DNA from: Megalopta genalis
Lineage: Eukaryota > Arthropoda > Insecta > Hymenoptera > Halictidae
Length of the DNA: 64,000 nt
Direction of reading: 5' to 3'
Assembly: GCF_051020955.1 (NCBI RefSeq)
Contig: NC_135014.1
Coordinates: forward strand, 27,393,221-27,457,220
Shown: positions 1-9,572 of the stretch, piece by piece
Layout: every line of letters begins with the position of its first letter
Position numbering within the stretch: position 1 is the first letter of the stretch
Notes under the pieces: generated by a model
The model's input: the letters and a program-made list of their open reading frames with translations, nothing else
Told to the model about the DNA's origin: nothing
The model's database searches: none
Program-made: the position numbers and the translations under genes

Positions 1-760
1 CGTATCGCTAAGCCGGCGGTTTTTTCAATTTGGTTTGTCATCGAAGCGACGGAACGCGGCTCATTAGGACGGGCCAGCGATGTAGCCGCACATACCATAT
101 TCAGATAATTGTGCATTGTGAACGTAGGATGCGGCGGTCACGTGCAAACAGCAACATTGATTGCGGAATAGGCAAATATGTATTTTCAAGGAAATCACAT
201 GTGCCCTGTTGAGAGAGAGTGTGTGAGAGAGAGAGGGAACGTTTCTTGCTGCGCCCGCATCTAGTGAATTATGAAAATGCCGATCGATTTCTCCTTTTTT
301 TCTTCGCCGCGGCGAACGCGAAACGGCGAGTCGCAGGATAATCTGGCAAACAATGCGACGGTCCGCGAAAGTTTGTTACAGTTAGCCAAGTCCGATGAAT
401 ATTTAAAAAAATCGTTGTACTTTCAGATTCTCGGTTGTCCGTTTCCGAGCGAAATATACCTTGGCAAATGTTTCCCTGTTGCGGAGTCTGCGGACGCAAA
501 TCAAATTACACGTTCCTTTTAAATCGGCGACAAGCAGTTTTATCCCGCTTTAAAAAAACGTATAAGAGTATGGTTTAAAGCGCGAGCGAGCGAAACACGG
601 AATGGTAAACGGACGAAAAGAGTTCGAGACTATTGTCGCGTTATTTCTGATCCATTAGAGCTATTAACGTTGGAACCAGCGCGCCCTAAACGCGACCAAT
701 GTATGTTGTTTTATAACGATGACAAGATTGGAGTTATTTTAACTTTCTACGATTTTTATT
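1..760. other. Non-coding sequence with a short GA tract
   Basis: No supported gene. A purine-rich GA/GT microsatellite occupies about 211-238. The open frames at 271-522 (plus) and 269-499 (minus) overlap each other, have no splice-site context and no recognisable domain, so I treat them as chance frames. Confidence 0.6.
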
Positions 761-1310
761 AATTATTGACGAAAACATTTGCACAGTATCAAGAATTGTA
801 AAAGGAGGATAATTCTGAGATTCATTTTTAGAAGATTACACGCTATAAAATGTTAGATCTTGTCTCCCTAACTGTCGCTAATAATGTCTCCATAACTGAC
901 GCTCAGCATTATTCGAGCCTTGTAGCTCGTTTTTATATTTCTTGACAATTTGTAACTATGAGAACGAACCGCAAGGCTCGAATAATCGCATCTCCTCTTC
1001 CCAAATTGTCCATTTTTGTGGACAATCCGAGCGTCAATTAGAGCGACATTACTGAACTTTTATAAAATAGCGCAGTATTTGGGACGTCCGCAGTAACACC
1101 GACACTAGCTCCATTAGTTTAAATTAACTATTATTAATTTAACATTTTCACAGTATCAAGAGAGTTGTAAAAGGAGAAAAATCAGGCGAAAGATTATGAG
1201 ATTCATTTCTAGAAGATTGCACGCTATAAAATATTAGATCTTATTACTTTGACAAAACACCGCAGCATTTGGGACGCCCGCAGTAACGCCGACACTAGCC
1301 CTATTAGGAA
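731..1310. repeat. Tandem duplication, one half interrupted by a MITE
   Basis: The first half runs from about 731 to 860 and resumes at about 1055 to 1118; the second half runs from about 1125 to 1310. Both contain a stretch starting CACAGTATCAAG, then GATTCATTT, CACGCTATAAAAT and TTAGATCTT, then GGGACG followed by GCAGTAAC and GCCGACACTAG-type sequence. The first half is split by a family A MITE between TTAGATCTT and the GGGACG part; the second half runs straight through. The second half therefore acts as a paralogous uninserted site. The halves differ at scattered positions, so the duplication is not recent. Confidence 0.75.
861..1054. mobile_element. Family A MITE, truncated left arm, doubled left end
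   Basis: The right arm (about 968-1054) is complete and reads GGCTCGAATAATCGCATC, CCAAATTGTCCATTTTTGTG, GCGTCAATTAGAG, ending CATTACTG. The left arm starts with two partial copies of the terminal repeat, at 861-880 and 881-902, and lacks the segment that should pair with the ATTGTCC-to-GGAGA part of the right arm. The outer TA is not preserved on the right (AA instead). There is no coding capacity. This is a decayed non-autonomous element of the TA-target palindromic family. Confidence 0.8.
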
Positions 1311-4300
1311 GAAACTTGGTTTCCACGAGAATGCGAAAAAGTATGACGCTCGCATCAGCGTTTCGAGTTTCGAAGCACGTCGCACTTTCTAATCAAAAAG
1401 GTGTTCCGCGTGAAATTACCGGCGCCCGAAATCCGTTTCTCGCGTTACGGTTGTTTCCGAAACACGAAGTCGCGCCCCGGCGAAGTTCTCAAAATTTTCT
1501 TGCCGGAGCGAGGGCGGCGCGCGGCGCGGCGCGGCGCGTCGCCTTGCGGAAAGTTCGGCTGTTTCGCAAGAAAAATGGCTATCAACGGAGTGTCGCAAGC
1601 CGTCGCATTGCGCGAAATTATTACCGTATTCCGGTCCGCAGGATCGGAAGAAAACTGGCACGGAACGAGGTCGTCGAACGGAAAGGGAGAAACAAAGGGT
1701 GCGCGGGGCGACCGGGCGGGGCGCTAGGACGGCTCGAGTATCCCGAAAGCGAGTTCCAGCAGCGCCGAGTGCCGGGGCGCCGCGCTAAATTAAGGCTGCG
1801 AAACGTAAGAAACGTTCACGTGCACAGTTTTACCGTGAGACGTGTGCGCGGCAAAATTCACTAGACTAGAAACGAACGGAATTAATTCGCCCTGTTGGCC
1901 AAGGGCTCCCCGTGCTTCCCGGATTCGCAACATCCTTCAATTTCCTGGACTCCGCTCGGAACTCCACGATCCCCCTAGGATCGCTTCGAAATTCGCATTC
2001 GAAAATCCTGATCGCCGAGCCGACGTACGGTTTTATGCGCAGATTTTTATCAAAATTTCTGCCGTCCTCTCGCGAGAAAATGGGGGACGATTTTTTTAAA
2101 GTGGAAAAAATACTCTCCGCCATTTTTCTGATAGCTTTGAAATCTTATGTTGATATTCGTATGCTCGCAATTTCAGAAAGAAAATTGCATTTACGTTAAA
2201 TATTTACTTGTTCAGCTATGTATAACATTTACAAAATATGAACTCGAGTTGATTTTTCACTAGGTAATAAATCGATCGATCAGCTATCGAACGATTTCTC
2301 TTGCCCGTAAATATCGGACTTTCGTAAACGATTCGCAGATGATTTGTAAACGCTGAACCGTTCGTTCAAAATAAACAGCGATGGTGTTATATTCGATCGT
2401 TAGGATAAACAATCTTGATCGAAATGTATTAAACAATCGTACAGTGGTTCGTTCAATTTGTAATTTATCCGATTCGCTCGCGCGGAAAATAGTATTTTAT
2501 TTAATTCCGGTAGGTTTAAAAAAAAAACGTGGATCCGCGTAAAGCTCCATGGTTTATTTATCGGTTGTAAAACCATCGAACATCGTGCAACAAGTTGGAA
2601 CGAGGGGAATATTCGTACACGTTTTAATTTTGTATCGTCGAATAAATGTCGGCGGTTAACAATAGCGGAGGGCTCCTACGATCTCTGGAGAAATCGATCG
2701 GGCCTGCGAAAAATTAGAAGATACGGTACTGGAGAAGCTCGTGGACTAAAAAAATGTGAGAGGATCTGCATTCGATGTACATTGTACAATATTTTCCGCT
2801 CGAATAAACTCGCGGCACGCGAAAGTGTTAAACCGTAATACGGGATAACGTGATTGAAAAATTATTCGCGACGAAAAGTTGCTATTGTAGGCTGCGGATC
2901 TTTGTATAAAATTAATACGAAAATGTGAATAATAAAATTACGATAAAATAAAAGAATAAAAAAGAAATATATATATTATAATTGAAACGCGAAGGAACGC
3001 ACGCGTATGAAACAGAATGTTTAACCTCGGCGAATAACACAAATTCGTCCGTCGCGTCTCTTCGAACCGCAACGAACGATCGCCGAAGGATTTTCGCGAA
3101 ACAATTCCTGGAAGGTATAAATTGTTATAAACGTTCGTCGCAGGCCGCGTCCGCGACACGCTTCCGATAATTCGCGGGCCCGTGCTAACCGCTCGTTCGC
3201 CGTGTTGAACGCGCGCGTCGCGCCCCCGCAAATCGTCGGAATCGTCGCCGCGTAATAGCCGGCATAATGCCCGAATGAAAAGTACAAACTTGCAGCTCGT
3301 CCACGCGTAAAAATGACTCGAGTCGAGGCCGCGGATGGGGGCGAGGGGTAGACCGGCAAATTAACGAGTTCGTAAGTTCCGTTTGAATGCGACATCGCGA
3401 AAATTGAAACAGCAGATAAGGAACGAGGCGGGAATTTCATTTGCATAATTAATTGAACGAAAGTTTCGCGTGGCAGTGCCGGTTCCCCGGGACAGTTAAA
3501 AACCGTCTGAAAGCTATTCCGCCGGTTCCCGGCCCTGGAACTGGTTCCCTGCCTACTGCTGCGCCCCCTGTGAAACACATATTTTACAATAGAAACTTGC
3601 GAATTTATTGCCAGCGCCGGTTACAAATCTGGCGATTTATCGCAGCTTGCGTAAAGAGTTATGAACTCCGACGGAGGCATCGGAACTCGCGAACGATTTT
3701 CCCGTATAATTGGGCTCGCGAGCCGGCCTGCTAATTACGCGTATAAATACCGCACGCGATTAGAACCGATTTCCCTACCCCGGTTTTTATGACGGCTCGC
3801 TCTCGCGTCGATCAATTAGCGAAGTATTTTAAGTAACCGCCGCGGGGAAACTTTAACCGCTTTCGAGACTGTTTGATCATTCCACCGAGCCGAATTTCCA
3901 ACAATTAGGTTGCACGTTTTATCGGTCTCGTATTCGTTTTTCGTAGTCGATTTTCGTGTTTCCTCTGATTTCAGATTTTACGTTCGAAACAGTCGAGGCG
4001 GTTTTAAACAAACTCTGGCGCAGAGTGCAAATTTTATGTTTGTACGACTGAAAAAAAATCTTTGGAGAATTTAATTTTGTTTGCAACGCGTTCCTATGAA
4101 TTTATCGGCGAAACGCTTAAGTATAGTATAAAACGAAGCCTTAGTTGGTGAAATCAATTTTTATTTCCGCCCGTTGCGATTGAGCTGGAAAATTTTTATT
4201 ATTATTTTATTTTTATTCTATTATAGTTCATTATATTTCAATCGAAAGATTGAAACGTATTTCTTAAACGATAAAATAAATGTCACAATGATAACTATGC

Positions 4301-4970
4301 GTTAAATTTCAAGTAATAAACGACGTAACAAAATTTTATACATCAAATTTATTCGTATATTTTCTATATATTATTATTATCATATTTATACGTTATAATC
4401 GTCATCGCGTTGCGCGTTAGCTTAAAAAAATGATCGGCGATGGAGCGACGAAATGGAACGAAAGTCTCTACGCTTCGGCGCTGTGATAGAAATCGACGAA
4501 AGAGTATTATCGATGGGAAAAAGAGAGGACCGAGCCGCCGCGATCGGACCGCGAACGTCGCGATAAACGTTCCCCGACCCCTAAATCATTAACAGTTTCA
4601 TTATCGCCGCACGATCGTTTGAAATTCTGCGGATGCATACGCGGACAGACTATAAAACGGCCGCGAGCCCCGGCCGTTCACGTGACCATGAATCACGTCG
4701 CCGGGTTTAAGTCTCGAATTATGGTGTTCGGGATCCAGGTCCCCGAGAAATTTTACAGTTCCCGATCACGCGAAGGTTTGGGCGCGCGTGCACCCCTCCT
4801 CTCGTCGGCCGGTGTAGGGGGATTTCCGCGAGGATATCGCTAGGGCGCGGACGACGAGGCGCGGCCGAAGGAAAAAAAAGACGGGACCGTGACGGGGTGG
4901 GTTCCGGGGCGACGCAATTTCGTAGCCGAATGAAGTCGTCATTACCGAACGCGCGGGCCCCCGTTAACTC
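1311..4970. other. Non-coding sequence with alternating GC-rich and AT-rich blocks
   Basis: No supported gene. A very CpG-rich block at about 1490-1790 includes a run of GGCGCG units at 1513-1543. About 2200-2960 and 4190-4400 are AT-rich. A second CpG-rich block is at about 4600-4970. A TATA-like GTATAAATA is at about 3740, with no supporting gene model. The open frame of 182 codons at 1316-1864 overlaps the CpG-rich block, is extremely arginine-rich and is best explained by composition. Confidence 0.6.
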
Positions 4971-5276
4971 GGAAAATATTTACGGTCCATTATCGTAGCT
5001 ATATACGAGCGTCTAGTGACATCCATGAGATATGTAACGGATATTACATTTCCGGGTCACTAGATTGATATTCACTGATTCCGTGAGTGCCGTAGCTACG
5101 AACATTTCATGAACCAGCGGATCCCTCCCTCCCCCCTTCCTCCGCATAGATTGAAAGGCCGAGAGCCTCTATATTTTTCGTTCCGGGGCCGATGTAACGT
5201 GCGCGGGCGCGCGCTCTTATTTATGAGCGAGCATCGCTCCGGATCAGCTTTAATTCACGTGCTCGACAAAAAAATA

Positions 5277-5305
5277 CATATATACATGTGTATGTATGTA
5301 TGTAT
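5277..5305. repeat. TATG-type microsatellite
   Basis: A short run of alternating GTAT/ATGT units following an ATATATACATGTG segment. No gene context. Confidence 0.7.
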
Positions 5306-5643
5306 ATCGGGCCGGAAATATTGCACGGTCTCTGGACTTCGAATGAAAATCTGTGGTCCGGGAAAACTAGGATAAATATTAACACGTTATGCGCGTGATG
5401 CAGAGAGGCATCAACCCTTTCCGCGACGCAAGTATTTTTTCACGCTGTTGTTCGGTCTACGGATAAATCGACGGAATATTGGAGATAAATAAAACTGTTT
5501 ACTCTTGTTTCTCTTCGTTGTCGAAATAGTTTCAGCTTCTGTCTTTTCCTTATCAGTTTCTCGTACGTGTATCTCGTCGCAGCTTGAAATGTTTCAATGC
5601 GTGCTGTGTCTCTTGAGGAAGCCTCCTGGAGACTGGGTTTGTA

Positions 5644-6272
5644 CAGTAATGTCTCCCTAACTGACGCTCAGATTGTCCCCAAAAGTGGACAATTTTGGAA
5701 AAGGAGATACGATTGTTGTGTCAAGGTTATGTCAAGGTTGTGTCAAAAAGTGGACAATTTTGGAAAAGGAGATGTGATTGTTCGAGCCTCGTGGCTCGTT
5801 TTTTATGGCAAGGTTATGTCAAGGTTATGTGAAAAAGTGGACAATTTTGGAAAAGGAGATACGATTGTTCGAGCCTCGTGGCTCGTTTTTTATGGCAAGG
5901 TTATGTCAAGGTTATGTGAAAAAGTGGACAATTTTGGAAAAGGAGATACGATTGTTCGAGCCTCGTGGCTCGTTTTTTATGGCAAGGTTATGTCAAGGTT
6001 ATGTGAAAAAGTGGACAATTTTGGAAAAGGAGATGCGATTGTTCGAGCCTCGTGGCTCGTTTTTTATGGCAAGGTTATGTCAAGGTTATGTGAAAAAGTG
6101 GACAATTTTGGAAAAGGAGATACGATTGTTCGAGCCTTGTGGCTCGTTTTTTACGGCTATGGATTGTCAACAACTATAAAAGCGAGTTGCAAGGCTCGAA
6201 CAATCGTATCTTCTCTTCCCAAATTGTTCATTTCTGGGGACAATCTGAGCGTCAGTAAGGGAGACATTACCG
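5644..6272. mobile_element. Family A MITE expanded by an internal 87-bp array
   Basis: The element begins CAGTAATGTCTCCCTAACTG and ends GGGAGACATTACCG, with TA on each side (5642-5643 and 6273-6274). The right arm (about 6185-6272) is the usual inverted complement. The left arm has been amplified, so the element is about three times the length of its relatives (about 165-210 bp). No transposase is encoded; movement would need a source in trans, by analogy with other TA-target MITEs. The 241-codon plus-strand frame at 5597-6322 is a by-product of the repeat and not a gene. Confidence 0.92.
5684..6160. repeat. 87-bp tandem array of MITE arm plus 11-bp minisatellite
   Basis: The motif TTCGAGCC recurs at 5781, 5868, 5955, 6042 and 6129, exactly 87 bp apart, after one divergent partial unit at 5684-5755. 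Each unit has about 60 bp of family A left arm (AGTGGACAATTTTGG to GGCTCGTTTTTTATGG), then two copies of CAAGGTTATGT and a short A-rich joint. Units are nearly identical. Because 87 is 29 codons, two plus-strand frames stay open through the array (5597-6322 and 5778-6179). The periodic predicted peptides should not be read as proteins. Confidence 0.93.
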
Positions 6273-6429
6273 TATTTCGCAAGCTTTCGCTGTCCACTGG
6301 ACTTCGAACCGTAAAGTGTTAATTATACCTTATATCTTTCTTAAAACTTTCATAATAATACTAATACATAATAAATATTATTAGTTTCTCGTACATGTAT
6401 TTGTACAAGCCTCCTGGAGACTGGGTTTG

Positions 6430-6431
6430 TA
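6430..6431. other. Paralogous empty target site of the MITE at 5644
   Basis: Copy 2 of the local duplication reads GGGTTTG-TA-TTTCGCAAGC with one TA. The filled copy reads GGGTTTG-TA-element-TA-TTTCGCAAGC. This directly shows a two-base TA target duplication. Confidence 0.92.
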
Positions 6432-6507
6432 TTTCGCAAGCTTTCGCTGTACATTGGTCTGCGAACCGGAAAGCGTTAATTACACCTTATACGTTTTTTT
6501 AAGACTT

Positions 6508-6578
6508 TCATAATAATAACAATAATAATAATAATATATAATAAATAATAATACTAATAATGTATAATAAATAATATA
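6508..6578. repeat. AAT-rich microsatellite
   Basis: Runs of AAT and AATA units following CTTTCATAATAATAAC. It lies at the end of copy 2 of the local tandem duplication and may have grown from the shorter CATAATAATAC tract in copy 1. Confidence 0.75.
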
Positions 6579-6579
6579 A

Positions 6580-7100
6580 ATTTTAATAAGTGTAAAAGAC
6601 TCGAATAAACGTGAATACAAATAGAAAGCGAAATAAGCGTTAATATCATGGAAACGCGTTCGCCAGGGCAACGTGTAGAGGGCACGCAGAGGCGTCTGAG
6701 AATCGGCAAATAAATCTGACATGCAAATGCCAAGTAATCGCAACTCGTGGCTGAAATATTCCGGGGAACATGTTCGAGGAACGCGTCCGCGGACTCGTTA
6801 AGGACAGAAAATCTGGTAGGATCGTTCAGGTTGGGTGGTTCAGAATTTTCCGGCAACGTGGAATCGAATCTGCCGGTCCCCATGCGTCCGGGAGCTTCCG
6901 CAATTAACGGTATTTATAAATTTCCCATTCATTTAAGACGCAAATAATACTTGAATGGTTCTCGCGGGGTAGTCTCGAGTGGCAGACATTTAATGAATTT
7001 TTCAAATGCCTGCCGCATACAGAACAATTACTCGGCAATTCATTAAACGGCTGAAGTATCGTTCGTATATTTTACTTAATTAATTTCTTAAGCTTCCTTC
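6580..7100. other. Non-coding sequence, nothing recognised
   Basis: Overlapping chance frames occur on both strands (for example 6554-6883 minus and 6747-6947 plus). I see no repeat, splice-flanked exon or RNA gene. Confidence 0.5.
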
Positions 7101-7102
7101 GT

Positions 7103-7200
7103 TCTCCTTTTTTTCTTCCCTCCCTCCCTCCCTCTCTCTCTCTCTCGCTCTTACTCGCTCTTACTCGCTCTCGCTCGCTCCCTTTTTTTTTTCGTTCCCC
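7103..7200. repeat. Polypyrimidine tract (CCCT, CT and CTTA units)
   Basis: About 100 bases on the plus strand are almost entirely C and T: CCCTCC units, a CT run, then CGCTCTTA and CGCT units and a T run. Long homopurine-homopyrimidine tracts of this kind can adopt triplex structures. The 90-codon minus frame across it (7072-7344) is low complexity (SER/ERE repeats) and I do not accept it as a gene. Confidence 0.85.
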
Positions 7201-7754
7201 TGGAGCACCATGCTTTTTTTCTGCTGCGCGAATAGGAGTGTTCTTTCCGAGTCCCTGCCCGCCGACTACTTCGACATAATTCTCTAGAAAGTCAACGAGC
7301 GTAAGTAGTTTACGAAAATACGTTCCGTAAATATTAGCGAGCACCGGTGAACGCTAGACGCGCGATAGCACTTTCGTTCGCGGATAATGAACCTGTCTAG
7401 ACCTCGCGTGTAACGAGCGGATAACTGTTAACGAACAAATTGAATAATGGAGATCTGCGGCAGCAATTAAACGGTCGTTCGCGTTCCCAGTCGTCGATAT
7501 CGAACGATCTATGAAACCGAGAACTGTCATCTCGCTGCGGATCTTCTTCCTGCGAAATACGAACATTTTCTGTTTCTGCGAAACTAGACTGCGAAACACC
7601 GGCGCCGTCGATACTCGTCAATACTCGTCGAACGCGGAGCAAGTGCCGTTGTTAAAATATCGCATCGTGTGGGCGGTTTTATTTTATAAAATCGACGAAA
7701 CGAGAGTTCGTCGAGGAACCGTCGCAATAATTTGTCTCCAAGATCCCTGTTATA

Positions 7755-8026
7755 CAGTAAATTCTCCCTAATCTTCCTTCAGCTTTCCTAGACCATTTGG
7801 GAGCATTTTAGGGACAATTTTCATGGACAATTTGGGGGCATTTTGGGGACTATTTGGCCGAGCCTTGCATCTCGTTTTTATAATTGTCGGCAATCTGCGA
7901 CTATAATAATAATAATCTAATAATAAAGTAATAATATAATAATCTAATAATAATAATAAGTATCTCCTCTCCCCAAATTGTCTATTTTCGTGCACAATCC
8001 GAGCACCAATTAGAGAAAATTAACTG
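7755..8026. mobile_element. Family B MITE (CAGTAAATTCTCC ends)
   Basis: The left end is CAGTAAATTCTCCCTAAT, preceded by TA (7753-7754). The right end is GAGAAAATTAACTG, followed by TA (8027-8028). The interior shares GAGCCTTGCATCTCG, TTTTTATAATTGTC and the arm GTATCTCCTC, CCCAAATTGTC with family A, so B is a diverged subfamily. The left arm contains extra copies of GGACAATTT and GGGGGCATTTTGGGG type sequence. The centre has gained an AATAAT/CTAATAAT microsatellite (about 7905-7962). Confidence 0.85.
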
Positions 8027-8039
8027 TATTTCCATTGAA

Positions 8040-9018
8040 ATTCACACAAATCCTTAAACACTTTTTCCTCGCGCGTTGCGGAAAATTCCGCGTTCTGTGA
8101 ATACATAAAGATACACTGCCACTTCTCCACGACGAGTATACTCGTCAAACTCCAACTAACCGGTGAAAAGACAGCAGCACGTCGTTTTTAGGAGCCGGCG
8201 TACCCCAGCGTTAAACGCCGTTGATCGCCGAGGAGTTGCCGAACGAGTTGCAACGAAACTGCGGCCGCAAAAAGTCGTTACCCGGACCACCGTGCAATAA
8301 ATATAAACGGGAACACGTCCGAGGAATACAACTGGTGCCGATCCCGATCCTGATGGGCTATCCGAGCCGCGTCTCCTCCGAAGCGTCGGGGCTCGACGAT
8401 CGCTCGCAATGAGGCGGCGCGCACGCGGTAAAGCGGCGCTTTGCAATATCCCGTAATTTGTAATTCCGCGGTAAGCCGGGACCGCCTCTCCGACGAAAAC
8501 CATTGACAGCTTCCGAGCGAGCCCACTCGACCGCAAACGTTCGCTAACAAGGCTATCGATTCCAATGGCATTCGCCAGATAAGACAGTTTTACTTGCGCC
8601 GTTCGGGGTCAAGAGCGACGGTAAAATTCACGGTAATCGTTCCGATCGTCGACGGCTTTGACGCCGGCCAGCACACGCTCGATCGTAACCCTATCGAGAT
8701 TTATTAAACGGTCACGATGGTTCCGTGTCGGATCGTTCGGATGCCCGATCTTGTTCGGGTCTTGCCAGCGGACACGAGTCTTCGGCAGGATGCGAAACAA
8801 CGACACGTCGCTATCCTTTCCAGAGAGCCGCACTGAATTTTTAAAGGCTCTTAACCCGGTCCCCGATCAGTTTGCACTCTTCCGGGGATTCCGCCCTCCT
8901 AGCTACCGGAGTCTTCTCCCGCGAATTTTTACCGGCGATGTTGTTCTTTCTACAGGGTGACGCGGGATGTTCGGAATATTCGGCGCTTTTTCTAACGCGA
9001 TCGAAATATCGAATCACA
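8040..9018. other. Non-coding CpG-rich sequence
   Basis: Several mutually overlapping frames occur at 8156-8960, all arginine-rich and without splice-site support. No repeat, RNA gene or recognisable protein domain was seen. Confidence 0.55.
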
Positions 9019-9019
9019 G

Positions 9020-9209
9020 CGATGTCTCCCTTACTGACGCTCATACAGTAATGTCTCCCTTACTGACGCTCGGATTGTCCACTAAAATGGATCATTTGGG
9101 AAGAGGAGACACGATTATTCGAGCCTTGCGGCTCGTTTTTATAGTTATAAATTGTCCACAATTATAAAAACGAGCCGCAATTAGAGCGTCAATTAGAGAG
9201 ACATTACTG
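9020..9209. mobile_element. Family A MITE, right arm shortened
   Basis: The main copy is 9046-9209, starting CAGTAATGTCTCCC and ending GAGACATTACTG, with TA at 9044-9045 and 9210-9211. A detached second copy of the terminal repeat (GATGTCTCCCTTACTGACG) lies just upstream at 9020-9043. The left arm is complete, with GGATTGTCC and GATACGATTATTCGAGCC-like sequence. After AACGAGCCGCAA the right arm jumps straight to TTAGAGCGTCAATTAGAG, so about 60 bp of it is missing. Confidence 0.88.
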
Positions 9210-9395
9210 TATAGAGCAGCTGTTTTACGTGTCCTGTAAATCTAGCGTTAATATTAGGTTCACGGGGCTCTGAAATAATTTAGCTAATTCAGCTAATAAT
9301 TGAATAATTCAGCTAATAATTCAGCTAATAATTTATACTGCTTCCTGAAGGTAACAGAGATTCGTTTATTTAGAGTTTACGAAATTTATTGAACA
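9210..9395. repeat. Dispersed repeat, copy 1, joined to a MITE end
   Basis: This stretch matches 17419-17625. Shared landmarks are CAGCTGTTTT, GTAAATCTAGCGTTAA, GGCTC, GAAATAATTTAGCTAATTCA, several AATAATTCAGCT units, TTTATACTGCTTC and ACGAAATTTATTGAACAA. In both places it begins immediately after a family A right end (CATTACTGTATAGA.CAGCTG). It contains a short internal tandem of about 14 bp (AGCTAATAATTCAGC). It has no coding potential and its origin is unknown. Confidence 0.88.
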
Positions 9396-9398
9396 ACT

Positions 9399-9572
9399 GG
9401 CGTCCAGATTGTGGAAAAAAATGGACAATTTGGGAAGAGGAGATACGATTAATTTGAGTCTTGCGCCTTGTTTTTATAATTACCGATTCTCAACAACTAT
9501 AAATAATCGAATCGAATCTCGAATAATCGTATCTCTTCTTCCCAAATTGTCCATTTTTTTTTTCATTGTCCG
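9399..9572. mobile_element. Family A core fragment lacking both ends
   Basis: The start resembles the inner terminal repeat (GCGTCCAGATTGT). It then has AATGGACAATTTGGG, AAGAGGAGATACGATTA, a centre with CAACTATAA, and the complementary arm CGAATAATCGTATCTC, CCCAAATTGTCCATT. Neither outermost end nor a TA pair is present. It directly follows the dispersed repeat at 9210-9395, giving the order MITE, spacer, MITE core. Confidence 0.82.

Larger units (their letters stand above)
5546..6520. repeat. Tandem duplication flanking and containing a MITE
   Basis: Copy 1 is about 5546-5643 plus 6273-6350; copy 2 is about 6380-6520. Both contain TTTCTCGTAC, then CCTCCTGGAGACTGGGTTTG, then TATTTCGCAAGCTTTCGCTG, then CGAACCG and GTTAATTA. 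In copy 1 the sequence is split exactly at the TA after GGGTTTG by the family A element at 5644-6272; copy 2 is uninterrupted at 6430-6431. Copy 1 also carries about 30 bp more between CTCGTACGTGTAT and AGCCTCCTGG. The duplication predates the insertion. Confidence 0.9.

Noticed and set aside
1316..1864. 182-codon plus-strand frame
   Set aside because: Extremely arginine-rich, lies in a CpG-rich block with other frames open at the same place, and has no domain or splice support.
5011..5064. TCTAGTGAC/GTCACTAGA inverted pair as transposon ends
   Set aside because: Nine-base arms 36 bp apart, with no target duplication and no other copies seen in the window.
5378..6318. TTAACACGTTATG at 5378 and GTAAAGTGTTAA at 6307 as ends of a large TTAA element
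   Set aside because: Only about ten bases agree and the unit would span the tandem duplication and another transposon; likely coincidence.
5597..6322. 241-codon plus-strand frame with a 29-residue repeat
   Set aside because: It is produced by the 87-bp array inside a MITE and runs through non-coding terminal repeats; a second frame is open over the same repeat.
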